64,000 nucleotides of DNA. Origin: Thalassia testudinum (taxonomy: Eukaryota > Streptophyta > Magnoliopsida > Alismatales > Hydrocharitaceae). Each line of letters opens with the position of its first letter. Position 1 is the first letter of the stretch. The notes beneath the pieces were generated by a model. The model made no database searches and had not been told where the DNA came from. It was given only the letters and a program-made list of their open reading frames with translations. Positions 44,011-56,342 of the stretch are shown in pieces. The stretch covers positions 137,756,501 to 137,820,500 of the forward strand of contig JAZHRO010000036.1 in the NCBI GenBank assembly GCA_037157565.1. Direction: 5' to 3'. The position numbers and the translations under genes are program-made.

Positions 44011-44315
44011 CTGAGCATGTGTGTGTGGGTCCCTCTAATTCCCGTACCCTTGGGCTTAATTGCCCGGATTCTGGATATTACGTGGGTTGGATACGAGTTG
44101 AGATGGCAAAGATCTGTGTTGATGAGAATTAGCAATGAACCCGATTTACAAGTTGTCCAGCGAGGCTTTCATTTGTTGCATGAGCGGGAGCATAGATCCT
44201 TGCATTTCTACCATTTGTCGGTTCAAATCAGCCTACCTTACGGGTTGACAGGCATTCCAAAATGGCTGATTAACCTGATTCGGGGGCAGTTGAGTGTAAA
44301 CATGACCCTGACCCA

Positions 44316-45513
44316 TTAGTCTTTGCAGAGCATAGTTGCTGGGTCAGAATTGGGTTTGCTTCCTTGGGTTTTTCCAAGAGAAGTTAGGGTGGTTCCTCCA
44401 ACCTGGATTGTAAGCATTGGAGTAAGGGTTGGACCTAACGTTCTCCTGTACAGCATAGAATCCTCATAAGGTGAGGATGGAGAGAAAGAAAGGGAGGGAT
44501 CAGAAAAACTGGGATCAAAGGCCCCAGTTTGGAACCCGTGGGGTTCCGAATAATGCTGACTCACAGGTTGAGCCGCATCAAGTTGATTCACGAACTCCCA
44601 TCCAGAAGGAGCTCGCAATGAATGGAATCCCAAATTCTGAGATTGAGTGGATCGAGAATTGTTCATTGAGTTTCCAGCCATCCACTCCTCCATCCTTTTT
44701 GTAACCAAGTCCACCTTATCTAGTTTATTACAAATCAATTCCATATCGAATGAATGAGAGTTGTGGACTTCATTTACATTCGATCTGGGTTGTTGGGACA
44801 GGTTAAAAATATCCATGGAGGCATGATTTATTGAATTCTCACTCATTTCCTCAAACAAATCATGCGTGCTATCTACGTCTTTGTTGAGGAAATTGCCTCC
44901 ACAAGAAGCGTCCACGTGATTTCTGAGTTGCTCAGTCAACCCGTGGTGGAAGATTTCGACGAGTTGCCATTTTGGCACCTTGTAGTGTGGGCACCTCCGC
45001 AATAAGTCTTGGAATCACTCCCAGGCAACATGAATCTACTCCCCCGGCCACTGGGTGAAGGTAGTAATCGCCCATCTCAGAGCATTGGTACATCCGACAG
45101 GGAAAAATTTCTTCAGAAAAGCCGATTTCAAATCATTCCATGTTGCGATCGGCCTACCTATGGTCCTGTACCAATGAGCGGCTTTATCCCTAAGAGAGTG
45201 GGGAAAGAGTCTCATGATCATCTGCTCTTCATTCACGTTTCATGCCTTGGTGGTCTGGACCAAAGTGGTCAAGTCCTCTAAGTGCTGAAACGGGTCTTCA
45301 GAGCCAAGCCCATGAAGTGTTTGATTAGGCTTAACACCTGGGGCTTGATTTCTACGTCTCCGTAGGAATTTGGATGTCTAGACGTTCCCCGTAATTTGAA
45401 GGATCATAAAAATCCTTCAAGGGCTGAGCGCCCTGCATTCTCTACATTTGTTCCAGCTGCCTCTGAAATACCTCCTGTGGATTATGAGGTAGAGGAAGCT
45501 GTTGATCGGCCAT
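44316..45513 (-). pseudogene. Gag of element B
   Basis: The ATG at 45513 opens MADQQLPLPHNPQ, then a stop soon follows. The retrotransposon gag domain is clear at 45236-45036 (LRDKAAHWYRTIGRP, WNDLKSAFLKKFFP) and continues at 45002-44316 (PKWQLVEIFHHGLTEQLRNHVDASCGG and ELICNKLDKVDLVTKRMEEW). No CCHC knuckle is visible, as in Athila gag proteins generally. Several stops break the frame. Gag would form the cytoplasmic particle. Confidence 0.83.
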
Positions 45514-46816
45514 GGGATCAATTTAGCCAAAATCCAATCTATGCCTCCTAGAATACTCTAGTGGCCCTTCTAATCGGGGATTCAATGACCTCCTTCCCAG
45601 TATAAACTAGGAAAAGGTCGGAAGATTGGGGATAAGAACCCTGCAGCACAACAAAACAAACCTGTCCTTAAATAGGGTAGCCTAAGGATCTATAGACTCT
45701 CAGAATCCACCTTAAGATTATAAACGATTTACTCTACTTGCGTCCAATCAATCTAACCAATTAGAATAAGGGATTGGGGAGAAGGTTCTTCCTTCGGCTT
45801 GTGCCTCCGGTTCTTAGTGTACCCCCCAGCTGTGGTCGTTTGACGCTACTCCCCTAGCTAGACATCATATTGATTGGTATAAATAAGTTAATCATAAACA
45901 ATCTCAGACTAGGCCCCGAAGAGCGAATTAGTCCTTAAGGCCAACGTCTACTTGATTTTATTTAGGCCTAGGATTGTAGTGCTTATGGAATGTGGTGGGC
46001 CCTTAAGATGGGTTGTGCCCTTAATGATCAACTGAGTATGTGTAACTGCATGCACAACCAGGATTTTCAAGCAAGATTATTTTTGATGAGTAGATTTTAA
46101 GGTTTAAATCTTTCTTTAAGTAGCTTTTAGGGTTTAAAATTAGTTTTAATTCAATCAAGTTCGAGGCAAACCAGGTTTTCAAGCACGGGTGAAGATCTCT
46201 TTCCTTTTGAAATCAAAAAGTAAAATGGAGTGCCTGGTATTGACCTAAATTGAAAACCCTAAGGAGAAGCTACTTGGTGAGTTGATTTTAGGTTAAGTGG
46301 TGCAGCCTAAACAACTCAAACAATTGGCCAAGATTGTACCACTGAGTTAGGCATAAAAAATGATTAACCTAGACTGATTTCTACTCTTTTATATGTTGGT
46401 TTGCGTGTACCGGTTCCACAGATTAGAATCCGGTTGAGTAGATGAAAATCAATTAGGTTATGTGCTTTGAATGTGGGTGTATGTAGTGTGTATGTTGATT
46501 TACCCCACAAAAAATATCTTTTTGTTATTTTTTATATAGGAGGGTGAGATGAATGTGAGTGGAAATCCAAGCAACCAAACTAACCCTAGGGTTTATGCAA
46601 ACACCTAGGTTAATTGGAGTTTGAATTTATGTTGTGAAATGGAATTTATGGAGGGGGAAGAATGGGGAGCACTTACATTTGTCTTCAACTGCACTTTACT
46701 CCGATCTATCGCTTGAAGAATCCTTGTTAAGGTACCTGCAAAATAATAGACGAGAAATAAAGTAAGTTAGAAAATAATAAAGTGCACAAAATGTGGAAAG
46801 AAAATCGAAAATCATT
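45514..46816 (-). other. 5' leader of element B
   Basis: Long non-coding leader between primer site and gag. It is collinear with the leaders of A and E, with shared blocks near 45780-45835 (ggttcttccttcggcttg, gtaccccccagc), 45935-45950 and 46690-46705. Confidence 0.65.
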
Positions 46817-46837
46817 GCCTCCCCAGCAATGGCGCCA
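46817..46837 (-). other. Primer binding site of element B
   Basis: Minus-strand reading TGGCGCCATTGCTGGGGAGG, 3 nt from the LTR; two differences from the element A site. Confidence 0.87.
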
Positions 46838-46840
46838 AAA

Positions 46841-48314
46841 TGTTGAGTGGAAAACTACGCGATCGAAGTTGGATTTGAAAAACTCGTCGTTGTAGCTCGA
46901 TTTGCGAAGAAATCCATCAACAGATAAATTTATACCGAAATTCTAAGAATTCCAGGTCGAACACAAGGAGGCTACGTTGATCTAAAATCCGCAATTATAT
47001 TTTTTTTGGTATTTTTGTTTGAAAACCAGATAATTACATTGAAATTGATATAAACAATATAGAGAGAGAAAGAGAGAGAGAGAATAATCACTTGATATAA
47101 TCAGAATGTTTTTACAACTAGAAAGCAAAAAATTCTATTCTAGAAAGCGATTAAAAAGAAGGGAGAGAGATGTTATCCTCCTTGACGAATGTTTGGAGGA
47201 TGAGCCGGATGGAGCGACGCTCGGAAGATGGAGGATGGAGCGGGAAGAAGGAGGATGAAGTAGGAAGAAGCGAGAATGGGGCAGCACGTCGTCGTCATTA
47301 CGGGATTCACTTCCAGAATGAGGCCAAGAAAATTGGATTTAGCTCTCGAATAGCATCCCGGGTGTGGGACAAGCTTTTCTTGAGCTTTGGAGAGGGAGAG
47401 AGGTGAAGAAAGGGGATCAGGATTTCGTAGGGTAGAGGTCTCCATTTATAGTTGCAAGGATAGGGGACAATTTGGTCATTTCATAATTAAAACATTAAAT
47501 GAGGGGGTCTTTAGTGATGGATTTAAGCGTCACTAAAGACCCAATGTTGCCGCTGCCTCATGTCTGTCGCGCTCATAATGTTTGCCTACGTTCTTGAAAT
47601 CTCAGCCAGCCAATCGCGAGATTGGATAGATCAGATTGCTTCTCGCGCTCGCCTTGTTCTGTGCCTAATCGCACCCACGTATGCATTGGGGCGTGCAGAA
47701 GTGTGTCATCGTGTGCGTGGAGATCTAAGGTTCCTCCATGTGCCACGTCTCCGCTTCTTGCTCGCTCGATCGCCATCTGACGGCTGGATTGCACCTGCTC
47801 TCGTGCCCACGCCTGATTTGAGGCACGCTGCATTTTGAACGCACGCCTCGCATCTCGCTTGTAGCGGTGTAACCATTGCACTGCCCCCCCTTCTTTGTCG
47901 CGCTTTTGTTTTAGGTGCGCATGCTCACGGCCATTGGATCAAGATCCAACGGCCCAAATCTCACCTCGTCGTACCTTCATAAGATGGGGAGTGGTGCTGT
48001 GGTAGATTTGGGCGGTTGTGATGGCGCCGCGTGTTGCCATCACAACCATCCATCTTTTGTGACATGTAGAAGGTGCCACGGATGTTGGATTGAGCCCCTG
48101 ATCATATCCGTATGATTCGATCTTCAATCCGAGGCCCCGATTAAAAGTCGTCCTATCCCTGACCATAAAAGGAGACAATTACTATACAATTTATATAATT
48201 TAACCTAAATGCATGATTATGCATGTTATACAATATTTACAATGTATGATGCTAATATGACACTAAGAACATGCATTAATAGATAATTTTGGCTATTTAG
48301 ATGTATGCACATCA
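46841..48314 (-). repeat. 5' LTR of element B, with internal deletion
   Basis: 1474 bp, TGTTGAGTGG to GCACATCA. Compared with the other LTR it lacks about 179 bp corresponding to 38142-38320, at a cc microhomology, plus smaller indels. The palindrome is degraded here (48020-48041, cgcgtg in place of cacgtg). Confidence 0.9.
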
Positions 48315-48319
48315 ATGAC
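48315..48319. repeat. Target site duplication of element B, right copy (atgac)
   Basis: Matches 36836-36840 and follows the CA terminus at 48314. Confidence 0.88.
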
Positions 48320-49213
48320 CATTTATAAAACCAGTAAAAATTGTATTTAAATAGAATGGTATCCGTCTAGATTGCGACACTATACTGCTAACATGACAGT
48401 GACATTAATAAACCCTAATTAACGTGCGATCCAGATGGTACATCATCCTCCCTCTTCCGCAACTACACATACCAACTCACGTGCGCGCGTGCACACACAT
48501 ACAAAGGCAAAATGGATGAAGAGAGGGACAAAGGGGAAAAAGGAGCTCACCTGCAAGATCTACGGTGGCACGAGAGGTGAGGTTAGAGTTGACATTGGAA
48601 GTTGTGTTAGGAAGGAGCTTGTTGCGCACTTAAAGGTTGGTGGCAGAAAGAGTTTGGCGTGAGCTCATTGAATGCTAAAGAGGGGGAGCGAGGGTGGAGC
48701 ATAGCAACGATCTTAGACGGTTCCAAATGGTACACCTCCTGAACACAGATGGAGTGAGCAAAGTGTTGTCGGAGTGAGGGAGTGGGTGGCGAGCTTGGGA
48801 GGAGATAGCTGGAGGAGTGGTGGTAGTGGTGGCACTAAGTAGGGAGAAGGGAGAGACAACTGGTGGTGATTGGGGAAAAAATGGTGGTGATATTAGTGAG
48901 GTTTCTGTGAGGGAGAAAGAGATGGGGTTTAGGAGAGGCAACGTTGTAGTCGAGGTGGGAGGGGGTTTGAAATATTTATAGTGGAGTGGGGGAATTGAGG
49001 TTAGGGTTGATTTTTTTTTCTTTTTTTTAAAGAAAAGAATGGAAACAAATCGAATCATGTATTCTTTATTTTTGAGTCCCAATGACTTGATTTTAAAAAA
49101 ATTCCCACCATGCGGGTTGCAGTGCTCCAATTCGCACAGAAAGAAAAGCATTGGGTTCCTTATGAATAGTAAATTTCGGTTCGTGTGCCAAAATTTAAGT
49201 CTAAGGTTTCACA
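48320..49213 (-). repeat. Probable 3' LTR part of the old chromovirus remnant F
   Basis: On the minus strand the sequence after the tttcggggacgaaact block starts TGTGAAACC at 49213, in the position where the element D 3' LTR starts. The ORF at 49151-48675 (minus) is Ser/Thr/Pro-rich without domain and is probably composition. The left end is not defined; the LTR may have been interrupted by element B. Confidence 0.4.
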
Positions 49214-50717
49214 GTAGAACAATCTTAAAGGAGTTTCGTCCCCGAAACTTAAGTTAGTAGTAAAAGCGATGGGGGATAGTAACCTTAAAGAGGATCGAAC
49301 TACGGGGCTTTGGATATGTACCAGTGAATAATGCAGGATACTTCTTGCTCTTCTCAACCTCTGGCTCCTATGTGGCCTCCATATATCTTTGATTATGCCA
49401 AAGTACCTTGATGAGGGGAATCCCCTTCCATCTCAACTTCTTAATTGTACTATGTAGGGTACTTACATGCTAATTAGGAAAGGTGGGGTCCAACCCTTAT
49501 TGTAAGTCCTCGTAGCTAATCACATGACCTATATTGAAAATGTACTTTTTTAGGTTCGAAAAATGGAAGACATGATGTACCCCTGCCAAGCTCAACGGTA
49601 ATGCAACTCTGTTGGCAACAACCCTTACTCTCACTACAATTTCCAAAGGTATGGCGTATTACTCTAACTCCAAATTGCTGAATCCCCTTCATAGGGGACA
49701 CTTTGAGAAACAAAGTCCCCAAATTAGAACTCGAGGTTCCCCTGCCTCCTGTCTGTGCAACTCTTTTGTTTGCTTCAAGTGGCTAACAAAGTCGGTTTGA
49801 TCTGTTTGATAACCATGGTACTCTGTTGAATAATCTTAAGCCCTATCTCTCACTTCTCACCAACCTCCACTTGGCACAAGGGTGAAACACACTTGTGCCC
49901 ATACAGTGCTTCAAAAGGTGCCATCTTAATGTTGATAGGGTAGTTGTTGTCATAGGTAAATTCCATAAGGGGCAGGCGATCCTCTAAACTGCCCTACCAC
50001 CCAAAGATGTAGGATCTCAATAGGTCATCGTATGTTTGGATGGCATGTTCTGTCTGTCTGCCAAACTGGGGGCGATACGCCATGTTGAAACATTATTGTA
50101 TCCTCAGGGCTACTTGTAGACTTCCCCAAAAGTGGGAGTAGAACTATGGGTCTGAGTTTGAGATAATCTCCTTGGGGACTCCATGAAGCCTCACTATCTC
50201 GTGCATATACAAGCCTACCAATTGGGTCATGCGATAGTTCATCTAAACTAGCAAGAAATGAGAAGTCTTTGCAAGATTGTCCATTACCAGCTGTATGGCA
50301 TCCTACCCTCTAAATTTCTTAGGCAATCATACCATAAAATCCATGGCTACACTTTCCCATTCCTCCTCGGAAATGAGAAAAGGCTGTGATTTCCTAGTGT
50401 GCCTCTGGTGCTTGGCCTTGGCCTGCTAGCATGCTAAAGGACAACAACAAAGGAACCAAAGTCTCTCTTCATTCCCTCCCACAAAAAATCCCACCTGAGG
50501 TCTCTTTACATCTTTGTGCTCCCAGGTTAGATAGTAAGTCTCGTGTTGAAAGCCTTTCTGAGTCACTCAACCAGTGACTGCCCTGCAAGGAGCACACAAC
50601 CTCTCATGGAATCTCAACACCCCATCGTCAAGCTGAGACCCTTCAGGTCCACTTACAATACCTAGTCTCGGTACTCCTACAACTACAAACCCTTCATCGG
50701 TGAAGTAGTAATGCATT
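49214..50717 (-). pseudogene. Chromovirus remnant F: degraded integrase C-terminal region
   Basis: The minus strand shows FLKVSPMKGIQQFGV at about 49710-49660, closely matching VFLRVSPMKGLQRFGV of the element D integrase. Upstream (49850-50100) decayed integrase core sequence can be read, including words corresponding to YHPQ.DGQ and the region before ALYG. Many stops and frame shifts. The block aagtttcggggacgaaact near 49230-49252 marks its 3' end. Element E inserted at 50717 and truncates the rest. Oldest LTR element in this part of the window. Confidence 0.7.
50713..50717. repeat. Presumed target site duplication of element E, left copy (gcatt)
   Basis: Bases directly before the TGATGTG terminus. 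The right copy lies beyond the window, so this is unconfirmed. Confidence 0.5.
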
Positions 50718-52553
50718 TGATGTGTATACATCTAAGTAGCTTAAAATGTCTATTTATGCATGTTCTTAGTATCATAGAAGCATCATGCATTATAAATAGT
50801 GCATAAAATGCATCATCATGCATTTGGGTCAATTTATATAAATTGTATAGTAATTCAGCTCCTTTTGTGGCCAGGGATAGGGCAACATTTATCGAGGCCT
50901 CTAATTAAAGATCCAACTATACAGATCTGATCAGGGTGATGATCCGAATTCAACGAATTCGAGATCGCTCCGATCGGACCTCTGTAGTATCAGATACAGT
51001 CAAAGAAAGATCAGAGGTCAAGGGGTCAGGTGGTGTAAATTCTTACCTTAGATAAAAATTCAATCGCACGGATGGGTTCGGATCAACGATCGCAACCCAA
51101 CGGCTCAAAAATTGGTCCAATCCGACATCCGTGGCACCATCTACAAGTTAAAGAAGATGGATGGCCAGGATAGTGCCACGTGGTGCCATCCCAGCCGCCC
51201 AATGTCAACCAAGCCTCCCGCTCCACCTCTGAAGGTGCAACCAAGATGTGATCTCAGCCATTGGATCGAGATCCAATGGCTGAGGGCGTGCGACCATTAA
51301 ATAAAAAATGAGACCAAAGGACTCCCGTAGAGTGGTGGTCAAGAACAATGCACGCCAGCCGGTAACGTGTTCGAGTCGCCCATCTGCATTCCTTTCCTCG
51401 CATGCACGAGCTCGATTCAGCCGTCCGATCAGACACCAATGACCCAGATCATCACATCAAATGAACGTGCGATTCGACGCTCTATCGCACGCTTGATCAG
51501 ATGCGCCAAGCACGCGATCTGAAGTGTGGGTAGGCATGCGATCTTGACCCTTCGATCCTAATCCAATGGCCTAGAAGGTGGCCGCGTCGTGCCATAATGC
51601 GTGAAGATGAAGCGGTAGCGGTGTGATCGTGGCCGTTTGATCTTGATCAGACGGTTGAGGTTGCGCCAAACCGCTCAACACTTGAAGAAGAAGAGGCGGT
51701 GACATGGCATGTTGTGAGGCATTAGATTAGGAGCGGGCGGCGGGGATGAGGTGCACAGCTATAGCGATGTGCGTCTACTGTGACACATGTATCCATCACT
51801 AAAGGCAGTAGAGTTAAATGTTAAAAGATGAAATGCCTCTTTTGCCCCATGTAAACAACTATATAAAGGCCCTACGCCCTCCACATTTTCTTCATCCCTT
51901 CCATCATTTCTCGCCCTCTCAAGAGCTAAGAACTCAAGTTCTAAAGCTTGCTCTAGTGCTCCCAAGCTACGAGAAGCTCCGCTAGAGCTAAAAACAAAAT
52001 TTTCCACCTCTCATCCCCTTCGCGGAGCTCTCGCTAGCTATCTTCTTGTCCCCATTCTGGAAGTGGATCCTACGACGCTGATGTCCTGCCTCACCCCTAG
52101 TTCTTCCCGATTTATTCTCCGTCATCTGTCTTCACTCTCCCTCCAAGCGACGTCTATCTGGCTTGTCCTCCAAGCAGCTGTCGAGGAGGATAACTGCTCT
52201 CTCCCTTCTCATTATCACTTTCTAGATTAGATTTCCCGCTTTCTGGTGCAGTTGTAATGACATTATTTTGAGTATAAAATTTGTTTCTCTCTCTCTCTCT
52301 CTTTCTCTTTCTCTCTAGTTGTAGTGTTTATATTGCAAATAGAATAGCAATCACTGTGAATGTCTCATTTATAAACAAAAAGTACAAAAAAGTATAACTG
52401 TGGATTTCAAATCAATGTAGCCTCCCTGTGTTCGACTCGAGACTAATTTTGAGTTTCGGTTAAAACTTATTTGATTGATGGATTTTCTTGCGAATTGCAC
52501 TACGACGGGTTTTCTAAACTCAAATCTTTTCGCAACGAAATTTTGCTACATCA
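50718..52553 (+). repeat. 5' LTR of element E
   Basis: Starts TGATGTGTATACATC and ends GCTACATCA. U3 has the AT-rich start, the palindrome variant at 51169-51190 and the gccgtccgatc half-site near 51418. A TATA-like ctatataaagg lies at about 51871-51881. R-U5 has TC-rich microsatellite at 52288-52316 and a ctccctgtgttcgactcg block near 52422. ORFs within are not supported as genes. Confidence 0.88.
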
Positions 52554-52556
52554 TTT

Positions 52557-52577
52557 TGGCGCCATTGTCGGGGAGGC
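52557..52577 (+). other. Primer binding site of element E
   Basis: TGGCGCCATTGTCGGGGAGG, 3 nt after the LTR; Athila/tRNA-Asp type. Confidence 0.88.
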
Positions 52578-53838
52578 AATGGATCTCGATTTCTTTTCTG
52601 CATTCCACTCACTTAATTGCTTTCTAACTCTCTTTTATTTCTTCTTTATTGTCTTGCAGGTACCACTACCAGGAATCTTCAAGCGATAGAAAGGAGTAAA
52701 GTGCAGTTGAAGACAACTGTAAGTGCTTTCCTATTCTTTCTCCCTCCATAGATTTAATTCCGTCACCCTAATTCAAACCCTAATTAACCTAGGTGTTCTT
52801 ATAAACCTTAAGATTAGTTTGGTTTCTTTGATTTCCACCTCCACTCTCCTCACCCCCACTTAAAAAAAAAATTAAAAAAAAAATCTCACAGAGGTACACA
52901 ACCTCTTCTAATTCTTCATACTCAACCGGTAATCTGATCTTTGGAATCGATACACATGACCAAACATATAATTGAGTAGAAATTAGATTAGGTAACCACT
53001 AGTGTGCCTAACTCAGTGATGCATTAAGGCCAATTGTTTGAGTTGTTTGGGCCGCACCTCTTCATATAAAAATAACTCATCAAGTAGCTTGCTTATTAGG
53101 GTTAACAATTAAGGTCAATACTAGGCACTCCACTTTATCTTGATTTCAAAGGAAAACATCTTCACTTATATTTGCAAATCTTGGTGTGCTTCTTGAATTT
53201 GATTGAAATCACCCTAATATAAACCCTAAAAGCAACTTAAGCAAGATTTGAACTCTAAAAGCCACTCATGCAAATAATCTTGCTTGAAAACCCTGGCTGT
53301 GCACACACACACACTTATTCAATCAATAATTAAGGGTACAACCCATTTTAAGAGCCCACCACATTCTAAAAGCACTACTATCCCAAACCTAATCTCAAAT
53401 CAAGTAGACGTTGGCCTTAAGACTCATCAATCCATTTCAGGATATTTCTCATACTGTGGTGAGAATTCGTGACATTTGCTTTCTCTAGAAGGTGCTAAGT
53501 TGGGTGGCCTGATTGTCAAACGACTTAAGCAGGAAGGGGTTTGGCATAATTAGCAGCCTTCAGGACACTCTCCCCTTGTCTCGCCATCCCAACTTAACCA
53601 GCTTTTGGATTAAGAACAACACAAATTTTGTGTTGCGATTTGAGTTTATTTTGGAGCATAGGTTCTTAGGCTACCCAACTTAAGGACAAGATTGTATTTT
53701 TGTGCCGCAAGGTTCTTATCCCCAGTCCTTCCGATCCCTTTCTAGTTTATGCTTGGAAGGAGGTCATTGAATCCCCGCTTGGAAGGACCATTAGACCATT
53801 CAAGGAGGCGTAGGTTGAATTTTAATCCAATTGATCCC
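52578..53838 (+). other. 5' leader of element E
   Basis: Non-coding, about 1.26 kb, collinear with the leaders of A and B in inverted orientation. It ends at the gag ATG at 53839. It holds the ggttcttatcccc block near 53710 but lacks the tgcag seen at the equivalent site in A and B. Confidence 0.65.
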
Positions 53839-55480
53839 ATGGCTGATCAACCACCTCCTTTGCCTTAGAATCCATAAGAGATGCTGCAAAGGCAGCTGTA
53901 ACAAATGCAGCAAATGCAAGAATGTTTCCAGTGAATGCATGGTCAAGGCGCTCAACCCTTGAAGGATTTTTATGATCCTTCTTATTATGGGGAACATCCT
54001 AGTGTCCAGATTTCAGCCGATGACGTAGAAATCAAGCCCCAGGTGTTAAGCCTGATCAAACATTTCCACGGGCTTAGCTCTGAAGACCCGTTTCAGCATT
54101 TGGAGGACTTGACCACTTTGGTCTAGACCACCAAAGCTCAAAATGTGGATGAGGAGCAGATGATCATGAGGCTTTTCCCCCACTATGAGGCTGCACATTG
54201 GTACCGGACAATTGGAAGGCCGATCGCAACTTGGAATGATCTTAAATCGGCTTTCCTAAAGAAATTCTTCCTAGTCGAGCGTACCAATGCTTTGTGACGG
54301 GCGATTACTACTTTCATCCAGCAACCCGGGGAACCAATTCATGGTGCTTGGGAATAATTCCAGGATCTTTTGTGGAAGTGTCCACATCACGAGGTGCCAA
54401 AATGGCAACTCGTGTAGATCTTTTATCATGGGTTGATTGAGAAACTCCGTAACCACGTAGACGCTTCTTGCGGAGGCAATTTCCTCAACAAGGATGCAAA
54501 TAGTGCGCATGAATTGTTTGAGGAAATGAGTGAAAATTCCATCAATCATGCCTCCATAGATACTTTTAATCGGTCCCAACAACCCAGATTGAATGCTAAT
54601 GAGATTCATGACTCTCATTCATTCGATATGGAACGGATTTGCAATAAACTTGATAATGTGGACTTGGTTACCAAAAGAATGGAAGAGTGGATGGCTGGAA
54701 ATTCTGCAAACACTTCTCGATCCACTCAATCCCAGAACTCGGGATTCCATTCTTCATGAGCTCCTACTGGACTAGATTTTGTAAATCAATTGGAAGCAGC
54801 TCAATCTACAAGCCAACATTACTTGGAACCCCACAGGTTCCAAATTGGGGCCTTTGATCCCAGTTTCTCTAATCCCTCTCCTTCTTTCCCACCATCCTTG
54901 CCCTATGAGGATGTGTATGTCGTACAGGAGAACGTAAGGTCCAATCCATATTCTAACTCTTATAATTCGGGTTGGAGGAACCACCCTAACTTCTCTTGGA
55001 AAAATCCGGGGCAGCAGACCCAAATCTGACCCAGCAACTATGCACCGCAAAGACCAATGGGTTAGGGTCATGTATACACTTAGCTACCCCCTAACCTAGT
55101 CAATCAGCCAACTTGGAATGCCCGTCAACCTGTAGGGCAGGCTGATTTGAACTGATAGATGGTAGAGATGCAAGGATCCATGCTCCAGCTCATACAACAA
55201 ATGAAAACCTCGCTAGACAACTTGCAATCCGGGCTCATTACTAATTCTCGTTAGCTTGGATCTCTGCCATCTCAACCTGTACCCAACCCTCGCAACATAT
55301 AGAATCAGGGCAATCGAGCCCAAGGGTACGGGAATGAAAGGAACCCACATGCACACGCTCAGGTGGTTGAGCAGGGTCCTTCTTCTGCTTCTTCATTCAA
55401 TTTAGGATATTTGGTAATCAAGCCCCTCCAATCTTTCCTAACCCTCCCCAAGACCCAAACCCATACGCTTCTGCAAATTC
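53839..55480 (+). pseudogene. Gag of element E
   Basis: The ATG at 53839 gives MADQPPPLP and then a stop. Recognisable blocks follow: KDFYDPSYYGEHPS and FQHLEDLTTLV (53935-54126), the gag domain with AHWYRTIGRP and FLKKFF (54180-54290), and ASCGGNFLNKDANSAHELFE with KRMEEWMAGNS (54433-54759). Compared with element B, a few residues are missing before AAHWYR. Numerous stops make it inactive. Downstream 55029-55480 is broken linker sequence. Confidence 0.82.
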
Positions 55481-56342
55481 TGTTACCTTGAGTAGTGGAC
55501 GGCAAACCCAGGACCCAAAATTACCCTCTTCTATTCAATCACACCCTGGTGAGCCTGAGGGAGGAAAGGAGAACACTGAAGAAGAAATCAAGGCTCAGGA
55601 ACCTGATTCCAAAGATCTAACTCATGTTTCATTCCTTGAAGCCTTGCTTAAACCTAGGAAGAAGTCTGTTGATAGTGATGAGGAGCTCTTGAATATATTC
55701 AAGAATGTTGAAATCAATATCCCTCTCCACAATGCTATTAAACGCATTCCAGTTTGTGCTAAATTCTTAAAGGATATATGCACTCAAAAGCGTAAGTTGA
55801 GGGAATTTTCCCTGAGGAAGGTGATACTCTCTGAGTAGGCTAGTTCTGTTATCCTGCATCACTTTCCTCAGAAAAAGAGAGATCCAGGTGCCTCATTGAT
55901 TTCATGTGTTATAGGGGATTACACTTTTGACAGGGCACTTTTGGATCTAGGGGTATCCATTAACCTAATTCTGACTTCTCTTTACGAAAAGTTCAGATTA
56001 GGTGAACTTAGGCCAACCAGAGTAATGCTTCAGTTAGCGTACCGTTCGGTCACAAACTCGAAAGGCGTTATTGAGGATGTTATCGTCAAGGTTAAGAATT
56101 TCTACTTTCCTGTAGATTTCCTTGTGCTTGACATGGATGTACCTGAAGATTTAAGGAACATGCCCATCATTCTGGGGCGTCTATTCCTGGCTACCGCTAA
56201 GGCCAATATCAACTGTGAAAGTGGTAGTATGGAAATCGCCTTTGGGGATAGAAAAATGGAACTTGATATTTTTAAGGCTATTAACAAATTTGAGGATTGT
56301 GGATATATTGACGAACTCGAGGAAGATAATCTGAATGTTGAG
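55481..56342 (+). pseudogene. Protease region of element E, interrupted by a solo LTR
   Basis: Open from the SGRQTQD linker (55488) through THVSFLEALLKP, NIPLHNAIKRIP and KFLKDICTQKRK, then after a stop near 55837 the protease YTFDRALLDLGVSINLI (55896 on) and IILGRLFLATAKANINCESGSMEIAFGD. In the usual DLGAS the Ala is Val here. The frame is cut at 56342 by the solo LTR and resumes in phase at 57975. Confidence 0.82.
56338..56342. repeat. Target site duplication of the solo LTR, left copy (ttgag)
   Basis: Directly precedes TGATTACAC at 56343; repeated at 57975-57979. Confidence 0.85.

Larger units (their letters stand above)
36841..48314 (-). mobile_element. Element B: full-length but decayed Athila-type Ty3-gypsy retrotransposon
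   Basis: An 11474-bp insertion with TG...CA termini, a perfect 5-bp duplication, LTRs of 1697 and 1474 bp, an Athila primer site and the gag-protease-RT-RNase H-integrase order on the minus strand. Coding DNA spans about 45513 to 40011 and is broken by stops and frameshifts. There is no env-like ORF between integrase and the 3' LTR. LTR divergence is visibly higher than in A and D, so it is older. It provides the autonomous-type counterpart of element A. Confidence 0.92.
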
